This document shows positions 17,115-26,724 of a stretch of DNA of 64,000 bases, in pieces (positions within the stretch are counted from its first letter, which is position 1; each line of letters begins with the position of its first letter). The notes under the pieces are model-generated. The model was given only the letters and a program-made list of their open reading frames with translations. It was not told the origin of the DNA and ran no database searches. Source of the stretch: Sphingopyxis italica (GTDB lineage: Bacteria > Pseudomonadota > Alphaproteobacteria > Sphingomonadales > Sphingomonadaceae); the NCBI RefSeq assembly GCF_011926545.1, contig NZ_JAATIT010000003.1, forward strand, positions 62,001 to 126,000. Reading direction: 5' to 3'. The position numbers and the translations under genes are program-made.

Positions 17115-19451
17115 TCAGAAGCGGTAGCCCACCTTGAGGCCGTAAATCCGCGGTTCGCCGGGGAAATCGCTCAGCGTCGAGCCGAGCGCCAGGACCGTAC
17201 GGCGATAATTTTTGTTCGTGGCATTGGTCACATAGGCGGTGATCCTGAAGTCGCCGATCTCATAGGCGGCACGAAGGTCGAGCAGCCCGTAGGAAGGCTC
17301 CTTCGACAGGCTGACTGCGCCACCATAGATGGGATCGGCCTCGCCGGGCTCGTGATAGAATTTCGCGAGCATCGCATAGTCCGCGCGCAGGGTCAGGCCG
17401 CTGTCGTCGCCGATCGGAATGCGCCATTCGCCGCCGACATTGATGCTGTGCTTGGGTGCGCGAACCAGGGGACGGTCGGAAAAGTTCGTGGCGGCCGTCG
17501 GCGGGACTCCTGCCGCGTTGGTGAAGTAGGAATCATATTTGGCGTCGAGATAGCCATAGGTCACGCTGAGGTCGAAATTGTCGCTCGGACGAAGCAGCAG
17601 TTCGACGTCGGCGCCGTAGATTTTCGACGAGGCGGCATTGCTGATCAGGCTCGCTGCCGCACCGCCGCCGAGGTCGACGATGCGCGAGACCTGCAGGTCC
17701 TTATAGTCGTAGTGGAAGGCCGCGACGTTGAAGCGAAGACGGCGATCGAGCCATTCCGACTTGAAGCCGACTTCATAGGTCGTGATGTCCTCGGGCTGGA
17801 ACAGGACGTTCGCCTGCGCCGCCGAGAAGGGAACATATTGGAAGCCGCCGCTCTTGAAGCCGGTCGAGAAGCTCGCATAAATGCTCGCGTCGGGGCTGAA
17901 CTTGTAGGTGGCGACGACGCGCGGGTCGAAGCTCTCGTAAGTGGCGCTGTTATCGACCGCAAACGGCACCGCGACAAGCGGCACGCCCGGACGCGTATTG
18001 AGCCCCTGCTGGACCGCACGCTTCTCGTCGCGGGTATAGCGGCCGCCGAGCGTGACCTCGAACTTCTCGCCGAGATGGAGCGTAGCCTGGCCGAAGATGG
18101 CATAGCTGTCGATCTCATAGTCCGAGATCGCGGTGCTGACCTGCGGGCCTCCTGGGGTCCCCGCTGGGTTCGGCGGACTGGGCAGCGGAATCCCCGCAAC
18201 CACACTGTCGTTGCCCAGCCGGAACTCGTCGCGCCGCGAGCTCCGATCGCGATAGTAGAAGGCCCCGATGATCCAGTCGAGCGCGCCGTCGAACGAGGCC
18301 GGTCCGCTCGGATCCGAGGTGATGCGGATTTCTTGCGTGAACTGCCTGGAGCGCTCGTTGCTGAGCTGGTTGATCACGTCGAGCGAGGAGCCTTCGAGGT
18401 CGCGGCCGTCGGAAATGCGAAGCTTTTTCAGCGCACTGATCGACGTGATCGTCGCGAAGCCGGCATCATATTCAACCCGGCCTATGTAGCTTTCGGTCTT
18501 GCGATCGAGATAGGGATCGAAGGACCAATAGCCCTCGTTGCCGCCGGTGTAGGCGATCGGCGTGCGTCCCGCCCGGCCGAGGAAGACGGCGAAGGGGTTG
18601 GCGGGCGTCGTGACGCCGGCAAGCGAACGCGCCGGGCCGCTACCGCGGTTGAAGCCGGCGAAGGCGGCCTTGTCGCCGTCCCGCGACAGTTCCGCGGTGA
18701 GATCGATCGTGAACTCGTCGCTGGGCGCGAACTTCAGGCGGGCGCGGCCGCCCCAATTGTCGATGCCCTGGAACTTGTTCCCGGTGGTGAGGTTCGTCTG
18801 ATAGCCATCGCGCTCGGCCTTCCAGCCGGCGACGCGGAACATCAGCTTGTCGCTTGCGATCGGACCTCCGACGGCGCCGAAAAGGCTGTAGCCGTCATAG
18901 TTGCTGATGCCCGCTTCGGCCTCGCCGGTGAAGTGATCCGTCGGCCCTTTGGTAATCACGTTTATTGCACCCGCGATCGTGTTTCGGCCATACAGCGTGC
19001 CCTGCGGACCGCGCAGGACCTCGATGCGTTCGATATCGCGAAGCGAGCCGAAAGACCCCGAAGCGCGGCCGGCATAGACGTCGTCGATGAACACGCCGAC
19101 CGAGCTTTCCGAGCCGGGATCGAAGGAGCGCGTACCGATGCCGCGAATATAAAGCTGCGGCCGTGCCGCGCCGAACGACCCAAAATAGAAGGACGGAACG
19201 CGCGGGGCGATATTCTCAAGGCTGAGAATTCCGAGCTTTTCTACCTGCTGGCCGCCAAATGCCGTAATCGCGACCGGGATATCCTGAACCCGTTCCTCGC
19301 GGCGCTGGGCCGTGACCAGGATCTCGCCGGAGTAGGCATCTTCCTGTGCGGCAGGCGCTTCGGGCGCCGCGGCATCCTGTGCCATGGCGGCGTGCAGCGG
19401 CGCCATCAGGGCCGCTCCGGACAAAAGGATTCTGAGTGTAGTGGCCTTCAT
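17115..19451 (-). CDS. TonB-dependent outer membrane receptor
   Basis: A 778-residue receptor with a signal peptide (MKATTLRILLSGAALMAPLHAAMAQDA), a TonB-box/plug region (EILVTAQRREERVQDIPVAITAFGGQQVEKLGI), plug motifs RGIGTRSFDPGSESSVGVFIDDVYAGR and EVLRGPQGTLYGRNTIAGAINVIT, and a terminal aromatic residue in YGLKVGYRF typical of beta-barrels. ATG at 19451 follows GGGAGGG. Such receptors in sphingomonads import hydrophobic catabolic substrates across the outer membrane. Placement between the CoA-oxidation and p-cumate-type clusters and the palindrome at 19511-19524 suggest coregulation with the former. Confidence 0.92.
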   Translation of the reverse strand: MKATTLRILLSGAALMAPLHAAMAQDAAAPEAPAAQEDAYSGEILVTAQRREERVQDIPVAITAFGGQQVEKLGILSLENIAPRVPSFYFGSFGAARPQLYIRGIGTRSFDPGSESSVGVFIDDVYAGRASGSFGSLRDIERIEVLRGPQGTLYGRNTIAGAINVITKGPTDHFTGEAEAGISNYDGYSLFGAVGGPIASDKLMFRVAGWKAERDGYQTNLTTGNKFQGIDNWGGRARLKFAPSDEFTIDLTAELSRDGDKAAFAGFNRGSGPARSLAGVTTPANPFAVFLGRAGRTPIAYTGGNEGYWSFDPYLDRKTESYIGRVEYDAGFATITSISALKKLRISDGRDLEGSSLDVINQLSNERSRQFTQEIRITSDPSGPASFDGALDWIIGAFYYRDRSSRRDEFRLGNDSVVAGIPLPSPPNPAGTPGGPQVSTAISDYEIDSYAIFGQATLHLGEKFEVTLGGRYTRDEKRAVQQGLNTRPGVPLVAVPFAVDNSATYESFDPRVVATYKFSPDASIYASFSTGFKSGGFQYVPFSAAQANVLFQPEDITTYEVGFKSEWLDRRLRFNVAAFHYDYKDLQVSRIVDLGGGAAASLISNAASSKIYGADVELLLRPSDNFDLSVTYGYLDAKYDSYFTNAAGVPPTAATNFSDRPLVRAPKHSINVGGEWRIPIGDDSGLTLRADYAMLAKFYHEPGEADPIYGGAVSLSKEPSYGLLDLRAAYEIGDFRITAYVTNATNKNYRRTVLALGSTLSDFPGEPRIYGLKVGYRF

Positions 19452-19510
19452 GATCAACCCTCCCAAGTTGGCCGCAGTCTGTTGCTGTCGGCATTGATTA
19501 TCGAATCTAT

Positions 19511-19524
19511 GTAAACCAGTTTAT
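19511..19524. promoter_or_regulatory. Shared palindromic operator, copy C
   Basis: GTAAACCAGTTTAT lies 60 bp upstream of the TonB receptor start and just past the 3' end of the CoA-ligase gene. It carries the 12-bp core TAAACCAGTTTA. Confidence 0.65.
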
Positions 19525-19540
19525 ATCTTTTGAGTCAAGG

Positions 19541-21433
19541 CTATCCTTCCAGCATGGAAGTTTTGGCGACCGATTGGTAAATGTGGTCGAGGGCGGCCGG
19601 ATCCTCGATCGTGGCGGGCACGGCGACGGTCTCGCCATTGGCAATTGCACGGATCGTTGCACGCAGGGTTTTGCCCGAGCGCGTCTTGGGCAGCGACTTC
19701 ACGACATGAACCGATTTGAATGCCGCCACGGGCCCAAGCTCGTCGCGAACCCGCGCCACGACTTCGCGCGCGACCAGCGCGTCGGTCGCCTTCACGCCGG
19801 CCTTGAGGACGATGAAGCCGAGGGGAATCATTCCCTTGATGGCGTCGTTGGCCCCGATCACCGCGCATTCGGCAACCGCGGGATGCGCGGCGACAATCTG
19901 CTCGATCGAGCCGGTCGAGAGGCGGTGGCCCGCGACATTGATGATATCGTCGATCCGGCTCATGACGTGGACGAAGCCGTCTTCGTCGATCAGTCCCGCA
20001 TCGCCGGTCGTATAATAGCCCTGATGCTGGCTCAAATACGCGTCCTGGAAGTGGGCATGGCGCTGCCAGAGCGTCGGGAAGCAGCCGGGCGGCAGCGGCA
20101 GCCTGAGAACGATGTCGCCGACCTCGCCCGTCGGGAGGCAGTTGTCCTCGGCATCGAGGATTTCGAAACCATAGCCTGGAATGGGATGGCCCGCGCTTCC
20201 GTGGCGCGTGCGCGTGTCGCCGAGCCCGATACAGGTTCCAAGCGCGGGCCAGCCGAGCTCGGTTTGCCACCAATGGTCGATTACGGGCACGCCGAGCATC
20301 GCCTCGGCCCAGCCGAGCGTATCGGGGTCGGCGCGTTCGCCCGCGAGGAAGAGCGCGCGCAAGCGGCCGGTTCCCTTCTCGGCCAGCAACCGCCCTTCGG
20401 GATCGTCGCGCTTCACCGCACGGATCGCGGTCGGGGCGGTGAAGAAAACATCGACGTCATGGTCGCGGATCACACGCCAGAAGGCGCCCGCATCGGGTGT
20501 GCCAACGGGTTTGCCCTCATACATCACGCTGGTGCAGCCGTGGATGAGCGGGCCGTAGACGATATAGCTGTGGCCGACGGCCCAGCCGATGTCGGAGCCT
20601 GCCCAGAAGGTCTCGTCGCGGCCGACGCCGTAAATATTGGGAACCGACCACGCCATGGCGACCGCATGTCCGCCATTGTCGTGGACGACGCCCTTGGCGA
20701 TGCCGGTCGTTCCCGAAGTATAGAGAATGTAGAGCGGATGATCGGAGGGCACCGCAACGCAGCCCGCCGGTTCGGCGCCGGCGAGGGCCTCGAACCAGTC
20801 GAGATCGCGGCCCGCGACAAGCGACGCCGCAAGCTCGGGCCGCTGGAGGACGATCGTGCGCGGTACTTTGTGCGCGGCGAGATCGATCGCCGCGTCGAGC
20901 AGCGGCTTGTAAGCGACGATCCGGCCAGGCTCGAGCCCGCACGATGCGGTGAGCACGAGGCGAGGCTGGGCGTCATCGATGCGCTTGGCGAGTTCGTTCG
21001 AGGCGAAGCCGCCGAACACCACCGAGTGAACCGCGCCGATGCGCGCGCAGGCCAGCATCGCGAATACCGCCTCGGGCACCATCGGCATATAGATGATGAC
21101 GCGATCGCCGGGCGCGACGCCCTCGGCCGCGATCATTCCCGCGACGCGAGCAACCTCGCGCTGAAGGTCGGCGTAGCTGTACCGCGTGACCTTACGCGTC
21201 ATCGCGCTATCGTGAATAAGCGCTATCCGGTCGCCCCGGCCCGCCGCGACGTGGCGATCGACCGCGTTATGACAGGTGTTGAGGCGCCCGTCGGGGAACC
21301 AGGTCCAGATGCCGTCGTCCTGCGCGTCCGCTGCCCGTGTCGGCGCCTGGTCCCAGTCGATCGCCTTCGCTGCTTCCATCCAGAAGGCCGCAGGATCGGC
21401 GATGCTTGCCGCATAGACCGACGCGTAGGTCAA
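19541..21433 (-). CDS. Propionate/isobutyrate-CoA ligase (PrpE-like)
   Basis: A 630-residue AMP-forming ligase of the acetyl/propionyl-CoA synthetase type: ASIADPAAFWMEAAKAIDWDQAP at the N-terminus, YTYTSGTTGIAKGVVHDNGGHA-like P-loop region, TDRDVDVFFTAPTAIRA-type hinge region and C-terminal PKTRSGKTLRATIRAIANG with the catalytic lysine. TTG at 21433 is preferred: AGGAGAGG lies upstream and TTGA overlaps the stop of the preceding gene. In a cmt-type pathway the C-C hydrolase releases isobutyrate; a short-chain acid ligase as last gene of the lower operon would activate it to isobutyryl-CoA. Acetate or propionate activation is the alternative. Confidence 0.82.
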   Translation of the reverse strand: MTYASVYAASIADPAAFWMEAAKAIDWDQAPTRAADAQDDGIWTWFPDGRLNTCHNAVDRHVAAGRGDRIALIHDSAMTRKVTRYSYADLQREVARVAGMIAAEGVAPGDRVIIYMPMVPEAVFAMLACARIGAVHSVVFGGFASNELAKRIDDAQPRLVLTASCGLEPGRIVAYKPLLDAAIDLAAHKVPRTIVLQRPELAASLVAGRDLDWFEALAGAEPAGCVAVPSDHPLYILYTSGTTGIAKGVVHDNGGHAVAMAWSVPNIYGVGRDETFWAGSDIGWAVGHSYIVYGPLIHGCTSVMYEGKPVGTPDAGAFWRVIRDHDVDVFFTAPTAIRAVKRDDPEGRLLAEKGTGRLRALFLAGERADPDTLGWAEAMLGVPVIDHWWQTELGWPALGTCIGLGDTRTRHGSAGHPIPGYGFEILDAEDNCLPTGEVGDIVLRLPLPPGCFPTLWQRHAHFQDAYLSQHQGYYTTGDAGLIDEDGFVHVMSRIDDIINVAGHRLSTGSIEQIVAAHPAVAECAVIGANDAIKGMIPLGFIVLKAGVKATDALVAREVVARVRDELGPVAAFKSVHVVKSLPKTRSGKTLRATIRAIANGETVAVPATIEDPAALDHIYQSVAKTSMLEG

Positions 21434-22095
21434 AGCACCTCTCCTGTCAGATGGTGCCACATCCGCTCGACGACGCCGCCCGACCAGATTTGCCGCGCGT
21501 CGATCTCTTCGGGCGAAAGCCGTGCCGCCTCGACATCGAGACCCATGCTGCGGACCGACTGCTCGACCCGCGCCGCATCCTCGAGGAACCAGCCGAGGGT
21601 AACCGCCTGCGGCAGGTCTGCGCCGACGACGACCGCGCCATTGCCGCGCATGACGAGCGCGGGCGCATCCCCAAGCATATTCGCGAGCGCTGCCGCCGCC
21701 GCGTCGTCGCGCAGCAGCCGCGGATCGTTCCAGAGCGGGAGCCGTCCGAAATAGGCGCCGATGCCGTGACGCGGGACGGGAACGAGGCCAGCCACCGAGA
21801 GCGCCATCAGCGCGGGCGGCATGATCCGGCAAACACCACCCACCTCGGGGCGACGCCGGTAGATTTCGCGGTGGATGCGCACTTCGCCGAGCACACCCTC
21901 GGGCAGCGGCCCATCGATCGGCACGACGATGCCCGGCTCGTCCGTGATACGCCCCATCGGGAGCGGCGCGCAGACGAGAAAGCTGCCCACGTCGAGGCGA
22001 GCGCTACAATGACCGAAAGCATGGACGAGCCCCGCCGAAGCGAGCGCCCGGGCAGCGAGCCGGACCTGCGCGTCGAGGCCGGCCGGCACCGTCAT
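21430..22095 (-). CDS. Class II aldolase/adducin-fold protein, putative HCOMODA-type decarboxylase (CmtD-like)
   Basis: A 221-residue class II aldolase-fold protein (AFGHCSARL at 26-33, [19 protein letters not shown] at 70-88, [18 protein letters not shown] at 148-165). In the p-cumate pathway the ring-cleavage product is decarboxylated by CmtD, a member of this superfamily, and the gene's position between aldolase and ligase genes fits that step. The usual metal-binding HxH is replaced by Cys89-Arg-Ile-Met92, and the RGHG histidine by Asn152, so the metal site appears lost. Function is therefore a context-based inference. Both ends overlap neighbours by 4 bp. Confidence 0.65.
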   Translation of the reverse strand: MTVPAGLDAQVRLAARALASAGLVHAFGHCSARLDVGSFLVCAPLPMGRITDEPGIVVPIDGPLPEGVLGEVRIHREIYRRRPEVGGVCRIMPPALMALSVAGLVPVPRHGIGAYFGRLPLWNDPRLLRDDAAAAALANMLGDAPALVMRGNGAVVVGADLPQAVTLGWFLEDAARVEQSVRSMGLDVEAARLSPEEIDARQIWSGGVVERMWHHLTGEVL

Positions 22096-23120
22096 TTGCG
22101 GGTCCGGACCATGTCGAGTGCGACATCGACGATCATGTCTTCCTGCCCGCCGACCATCTTGCGGCGACCCAGTTCGACAAGGATTGCGCGCGTATCGAGG
22201 CCGTGATCGGCAGCGGCCTTTTCAGCGTGGCGCAGGAAGCTCGAGTAAACTCCAGCGTAGCCGAGGGTCAGCGTTTCGCGATCGACGCGGACCGGCCGGT
22301 CCTGCAGCGGCCGAACCAGATCCTCGGCGGCGTCCATCAGCGCATAGAGGTCGCAGCCATGGTTCCAGCCATGGACGTCGGCGGCGGCGATGAAGACTTC
22401 GAGCGGGGCATTGCCTGCCCCTGCCCCCATGCCCGCGAGCGATGCATCGACGCGGATCGCACCGCCCTGCACCGCGACGATGCTGTTCGCGACCCCGAGG
22501 CTGAGGTTGTGGTGCGCGTGGACGCCGCGCTGCGTCTCGGGCCTGAGTACCCGGTCATAGGCCGCGAGCCGCGCGGCATATTGGTCCATCGTCATCGCAC
22601 CGCCGCTGTCGGTGACATAGACGCAGTGCGCGCCGTAGCTTTCCATAAGAAGCGCCTGGCTCGCGAGCGCATCGGGCTCGGACATATGGCTCATCATCAG
22701 GAAGCCCGAGACGTCCATTCCAAGACCACGCGCCGCCTCGATATGCTGCTTCGATACATCGGCCTCGGTGCAATGCGTCGCGATGCGCACCGACCGCACG
22801 CCCAAATCATAGGCGCGCTTCAGATCGTGAACGGTGCCGATGCCGGGCAGCAGCAAGGTCGTGAGCACGCTATGCTCGAGCACCTCGGCGACCGCACCGA
22901 TCCACTCCCAGTCGGTGTGCGCGCCGAACCCATAGTTGAAGCTCGAACCCTGCAAGCCGTCGCCGTGCGCGACCTCGATCGCATCGACCTTGGCGCGGTC
23001 GAGGGCGCGGGCGATCGCCTGCACATGGTCGAGGCCATATTGATGGCGGATCGCATGCATGCCGTCGCGCAGCGTGACGTCTTGAATATAGAGCTTGGTC
23101 GTGGCGGGATCGAAGGTCAT
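22092..23120 (-). CDS. mhpE: 4-hydroxy-2-oxovalerate aldolase
   Basis: A 342-residue DRE-TIM metallolyase with [17 protein letters not shown] at 13-29 (catalytic Asp/Arg), [48 protein letters not shown] (metal-binding His pair) and a C-terminal [28 protein letters not shown] segment. It cleaves 4-hydroxy-2-oxopentanoate to pyruvate and acetaldehyde and works in a channelled complex with the acylating dehydrogenase, whose gene overlaps its start by 4 bp. Start ATG at 23120 was chosen over longer frames because of that coupling. CmtG is the corresponding name in p-cumate clusters. Confidence 0.94.
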   Translation of the reverse strand: MTFDPATTKLYIQDVTLRDGMHAIRHQYGLDHVQAIARALDRAKVDAIEVAHGDGLQGSSFNYGFGAHTDWEWIGAVAEVLEHSVLTTLLLPGIGTVHDLKRAYDLGVRSVRIATHCTEADVSKQHIEAARGLGMDVSGFLMMSHMSEPDALASQALLMESYGAHCVYVTDSGGAMTMDQYAARLAAYDRVLRPETQRGVHAHHNLSLGVANSIVAVQGGAIRVDASLAGMGAGAGNAPLEVFIAAADVHGWNHGCDLYALMDAAEDLVRPLQDRPVRVDRETLTLGYAGVYSSFLRHAEKAAADHGLDTRAILVELGRRKMVGGQEDMIVDVALDMVRTRK

Positions 23121-24058
23121 GCCGCTGCTCCCGACTGCATCCGCGCCGCGATCTTCTCGGCGGTCCTGAGCGCCGCCGAGGTCATGATGTCGAGATTGCC
23201 CGCATAGGCAGGCAGGTAATGCGCCGCGCCCTCGACCTCGAGGAAGACGCTGACCTTGAGGCCGGTAAAGCTTCCGCCCATTTCGGGAATGCGCAGCGGC
23301 GCATTGCTGCCGATGCTTTCGAACTGGACCGCCTGCTTCAGCCGATATCCGGGGACATAGGTCTGCACCTCGGCGACCATATCGGCGACGCTTTGCGCAA
23401 TCGCCTCGCGGTCGCCATCCTCGCAAAGGCAATAGACGGTGTCGCGCATGATCAGCGGCGGCTCGGCGGGATTGAGGACGATGATCGCCTTGCCGCGCGT
23501 CGCGCCGCCGACATCGACGATCGCCTGGCTCGTCGTCTCGGTAAATTCGTCGATATTGGCGCGGGTGCCAGGACCCGCGCTCTTCGAGGCGATCGAGGCG
23601 ACGATCTCGCCATAATGGACTTTCGCGACGCGGTTCACCGCCGCGACGATCGGGATCGTCGCCTGCCCGCCGCAGGTCACCATATTGACGTTCGCGGCAT
23701 CAAGGTTGGCGTCGCCGTTGACCGGCGGAATCGTATAGGGACCGATCGCCGCGGGGGTCAGGTCGACGACACGCTTGCCGTGACCGATCAGCACCTCACT
23801 ATGGTGCTTGTGCGCACCTGCCGAGGTCGCATCGAAGACGATGGCGATGTCGGAAAAGCCCGGCATCGCGACCAAGCCGTCGAGCCCGTCCGCGGTGACC
23901 GGCACGCCCATGCGCTCCGCGCGCTTCAGCCCGTCGCTCTCGGGGTCGATGCCAACGAAGGCGCCCATCTCCAAAACGCCTGACAGGCGCATGATCTTGA
24001 TCATCAGGTCGGTGCCGATATTGCCCGATCCGATGATTGCGACCTTGGACTTCGCCAT
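23117..24058 (-). CDS. mhpF: Acylating acetaldehyde dehydrogenase
   Basis: A 313-residue NAD- and CoA-dependent dehydrogenase: [18 protein letters not shown] at the N-terminus, [17 protein letters not shown], catalytic Cys in [17 protein letters not shown] and [16 protein letters not shown]. It converts acetaldehyde (or propionaldehyde) from the partner aldolase into acetyl-CoA. It lies 4 bp after the hydratase gene and overlaps the aldolase gene by 4 bp, the standard meta-cleavage lower-pathway arrangement. Confidence 0.94.
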   Translation of the reverse strand: MAKSKVAIIGSGNIGTDLMIKIMRLSGVLEMGAFVGIDPESDGLKRAERMGVPVTADGLDGLVAMPGFSDIAIVFDATSAGAHKHHSEVLIGHGKRVVDLTPAAIGPYTIPPVNGDANLDAANVNMVTCGGQATIPIVAAVNRVAKVHYGEIVASIASKSAGPGTRANIDEFTETTSQAIVDVGGATRGKAIIVLNPAEPPLIMRDTVYCLCEDGDREAIAQSVADMVAEVQTYVPGYRLKQAVQFESIGSNAPLRIPEMGGSFTGLKVSVFLEVEGAAHYLPAYAGNLDIMTSAALRTAEKIAARMQSGAAA

Positions 24059-24062
24059 CACA

Positions 24063-24839
24063 TCAGGCCCGGTACGTGAAGCTGCAGCGGCCGATCCCGG
24101 CAATCCGCGCTTCGACATGGTCACCGGAAGTGAGCGCCACCATCGGCCCGAGCGCGCCGGCGAGCAATATGTCGCCCGCTTTCAGCGGCTCGCCTCTCCC
24201 GGCCAATGTCTGCGCTAGCCACGCAGCGGCGTTTAGCGGGTTGCCGAGCGCCGCGGCGCCCACCCCGGTCGAGGCGGTCGTGCCGCCGACGTCCATTTCC
24301 ATCGCCGCGCCTTCGAGATCGAGTCCGGCGAGCGGCAATCCCTGTTCAGCCAGTACGAAGAAAGCCGAGGAGCCATTGTCCGCCACCGTGTCGGCAAAGC
24401 TGATCTTCCAGTCGGCGATGCGGCTGTCGACGATCTCGATCGCAGCATGCACACTCCCGACTGCCGCCGCGACCTGCTCCACGGTCGTTGCCGGGTCCGG
24501 CAGGTCGGCGCCCAGCACGAAGGCGATCTCGGCTTCGGCTTTCGGCTGCAGCGTCTTCGCGGGATCGAGCGTGCCGCCGTCGGCGATGCGCATATCGTCG
24601 AACAGCACCCCGAAATCGGGCTGGTCTACGCCAAGCTGGGTCTGAACCGCCTTCGCGGTCAGTCCCGCCTTGCGGCCGACGATGCGGCGCCCCTGCGCTT
24701 CCCAATAGCGCGTGTTAATCGTCTGCACCGCATAGGCGCCATCGGCATCACCAGGTTCGAGCGCATCGCGCAGCGGAGGAACGGCGCCGCCTGCATAGGC
24801 TTCGCGTAGCCGCGCGGCGGTGTCGTGATGGCTCGGCAT
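24063..24839 (-). CDS. mhpD: 2-hydroxypenta-2,4-dienoate (2-oxopent-4-enoate) hydratase
   Basis: A 258-residue MhpD/FAH-like hydratase with [57 protein letters not shown] (metal-binding acidic residues) and [31 protein letters not shown]. It hydrates the dienoate released by the C-C hydrolase to 4-hydroxy-2-oxopentanoate. It is the first gene of the leftward operon, divergent from the Rieske oxygenase genes, and the TetR-type operator at 24895-24920 sits 56 bp upstream. Confidence 0.92.
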   Translation of the reverse strand: MPSHHDTAARLREAYAGGAVPPLRDALEPGDADGAYAVQTINTRYWEAQGRRIVGRKAGLTAKAVQTQLGVDQPDFGVLFDDMRIADGGTLDPAKTLQPKAEAEIAFVLGADLPDPATTVEQVAAAVGSVHAAIEIVDSRIADWKISFADTVADNGSSAFFVLAEQGLPLAGLDLEGAAMEMDVGGTTASTGVGAAALGNPLNAAAWLAQTLAGRGEPLKAGDILLAGALGPMVALTSGDHVEARIAGIGRCSFTYRA

Positions 24840-24894
24840 CGTCCCTCTTCCCGTCTGCGGCGTTTGTTCACCGATTGACTAATTGCGACTCATG

Positions 24895-24920
24895 TTACAT
24901 ACCAAGTGCACGGTTTGTAA
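24895..24920. promoter_or_regulatory. CymR-like operator, copy 1
   Basis: The dyad TTACATACC-N8-GGTTTGTAA lies in the 110-bp divergent region, 29 bp from the Rieske alpha start and 56 bp from the hydratase start. The central eight bases AAGTGCAC match those of copy 2 (AAGTGCCC) when that copy is read on its minus strand. Position, length and pairing with an adjacent TetR gene make it a likely repressor site. Confidence 0.8.
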
Positions 24921-24949
24921 AGAGCCCAAGAGCTCGAAAGGGAAGAGGA

Positions 24950-26212
24950 ATGGAGCAAAGCCTGCGGCCGGTCGTCGACGAAACACGCGGAATCTACCGT
25001 GTTCCGCGCCGTGCCTTTGTCGATCCGGGGGTGTTCGAGCGCGAATGCCGCGCCATTTTCGATAAATGCTGGCTCTATCTCGGCCATGCGTCCGAGCTTC
25101 CGAACCCGGGCGACTATGTGACGCGCAAGGTCGCCGGCCGCCCGATGCTCTTCACCCGCGACAAGGATGATCAGTATCACGCGCTGATCAACGTCTGCCC
25201 GCATCGCGGCGCGGTCGTCTGCCGCGAGCGCAAGGGCTCGTCGCCCGCCTTTCAGTGCATGTATCATGGCTGGGTGTTCGCCAACACCGGGCGGCTGATG
25301 GTCGTGCCCGGGCATGCCGGCTATCCCGCCGACTATAAGGACGACCCGGGCAAGCAGCTTAGCCACGCGCCCCGCTTCGACCGCTTCGGCGACTTCTTCT
25401 TCGTGAGCTTTGCCGCCGACGGCGAAGATCTCGCGACCTATCTCGCAGGCGCCGGCGACTATCTGAAACTCGTGTCCGAGCAATCGTCGAAGGGCATGAC
25501 GATCGTCGGCGGGACGCAGGAATATTCGATCCGCGGCAACTGGAAGCTGCTCGCCGAGAACAGCGTCGACGGCTATCATGCCGCGAGCACGCACTCGACT
25601 TATCTCGAATATCTCAAGAACGCGAACGGCTCGACGCACGATACGCGCCTCGCCGGGTTCGGGCACGATCTCGGAAACGGCCATGCGGTTATCGAATATT
25701 TCGCGCCATGGGGCCGGCCGATCGCGAACTGGATCCCGCTCTGGGGCGAGGAAGGCAAGCGCGAGATTGAGGCGATCCAGCAGGATCTGACTGCACGCCT
25801 CGGACAGGAGCGCGCCGAGCGGATCGCAAAGCAGAGCCGCAACATGATCATCTTCCCCAATCTCGTCATCAACGACGTGATGGCGATCACGGTGCGCACC
25901 TTCTGGCCGACCGCGCCCGACTATATGGAGGTTAATGCCTGGGCCCTCGCTCCCGCCGAGGAATCGGAGTGGCTGCGCAAATTCCGCCTCTTCAACTTCA
26001 CCGAATTTCTGGGACCCGGCGGTTTCGCGACCCCCGACGACGTCGAGGCGATCGAGAAATGCCAGACCGGCTACCAGGCGGCACGCGAGGCACAATATAA
26101 TGATATCTCGCGCGGCATGCTGCGCGAGGGCGGGTCGGCCTATGACGACGAGCTTCAGATGCGCTGTTTCTGGAACGAGTGGGATCGCCGCATCCAGGAG
26201 CATGGCGCATGA
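24950..26212 (+). CDS. Rieske ring-hydroxylating dioxygenase alpha subunit (p-cumate dioxygenase-like)
   Basis: A 420-residue oxygenase large subunit. The Rieske cluster ligands are Cys83, His85, Cys103 and His106 (CPHRG...CMYHGW), and the mononuclear iron site contains NSVDGYHAASTH with His210 and His215. It dihydroxylates an aromatic ring, here probably a benzoate-type acid such as p-cumate given the downstream genes. ATG at 24950 has GGAAGAGG upstream. The beta subunit gene overlaps by 4 bp. No dedicated ferredoxin or reductase gene is in this operon, so electrons must come from proteins encoded elsewhere. Confidence 0.9.
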   Translation: MEQSLRPVVDETRGIYRVPRRAFVDPGVFERECRAIFDKCWLYLGHASELPNPGDYVTRKVAGRPMLFTRDKDDQYHALINVCPHRGAVVCRERKGSSPAFQCMYHGWVFANTGRLMVVPGHAGYPADYKDDPGKQLSHAPRFDRFGDFFFVSFAADGEDLATYLAGAGDYLKLVSEQSSKGMTIVGGTQEYSIRGNWKLLAENSVDGYHAASTHSTYLEYLKNANGSTHDTRLAGFGHDLGNGHAVIEYFAPWGRPIANWIPLWGEEGKREIEAIQQDLTARLGQERAERIAKQSRNMIIFPNLVINDVMAITVRTFWPTAPDYMEVNAWALAPAEESEWLRKFRLFNFTEFLGPGGFATPDDVEAIEKCQTGYQAAREAQYNDISRGMLREGGSAYDDELQMRCFWNEWDRRIQEHGA

Positions 26213-26715
26213 CCCGCGAGGCCGAGATCGACGCGATGCTGCTCCAGCACCGCGTGCAGAGCTTCCTCTTCCACGAGGCCGACCTGCTCGACCGCTGGCA
26301 GCTCAATGAATGGGAAGCGCTGTTCGCGGACGAGGCGAGTTATCTCGTGCCCCCGACCGACGTCGATGGCGACTTCGCCGACCCGAGCAAGTCGCTCTTC
26401 TACATCTTCGACGACCGGACCCGCATTCATGAGCGCGTCGTGCGTCTCGAGAAGAAAGGCGCTCACAGCGAGTTCCCGCGATCGAAGACCCGCCACCTCG
26501 TCAGCAATGTCCGGGCCTCGGCGGACGGTGACACGATCGAAGCGACCGCCTCCTTCGCGGTCTGGCGGTCGAAGGATGGGAACACCGATATCTTCGTCGG
26601 TCATTATGCGTACAAGCTCGTCGAGATCGACGGCGCACTGCGCATCGCCGAGAAGAAATGCGTGCTCGATATGGACGCGCTCCGGCCGCATGCCCGCATC
26701 AGCATCTTGCTCTAG
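26209..26715 (+). CDS. Ring-hydroxylating dioxygenase beta subunit
   Basis: A 168-residue NTF2-fold small subunit (HRVQSFLFHEADLLDRWQLNEWEALFADEASYLVPPTD at the N-terminus, KTRHLVSNVRA, RIAEKKCVLDMD near the C-terminus). It assembles with the Rieske alpha subunit as a structural alpha3beta3 oxygenase and has no metal site. It starts within the stop of alpha (ATGA), so subunit synthesis is coupled. Confidence 0.92.
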   Translation: MTREAEIDAMLLQHRVQSFLFHEADLLDRWQLNEWEALFADEASYLVPPTDVDGDFADPSKSLFYIFDDRTRIHERVVRLEKKGAHSEFPRSKTRHLVSNVRASADGDTIEATASFAVWRSKDGNTDIFVGHYAYKLVEIDGALRIAEKKCVLDMDALRPHARISILL

Positions 26716-26724
26716 GATGACGAT

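Noticed and set aside
17352-19514. 720-codon open frame antisense to the TonB receptor
   Set aside because: The opposite strand encodes a full receptor with signal peptide and plug motifs; this frame shows only compositional bias.
19574-21754. 726-codon open frame antisense to the CoA ligase
   Set aside because: Shadow of the PrpE-like gene, lacking any motif or ribosome site.
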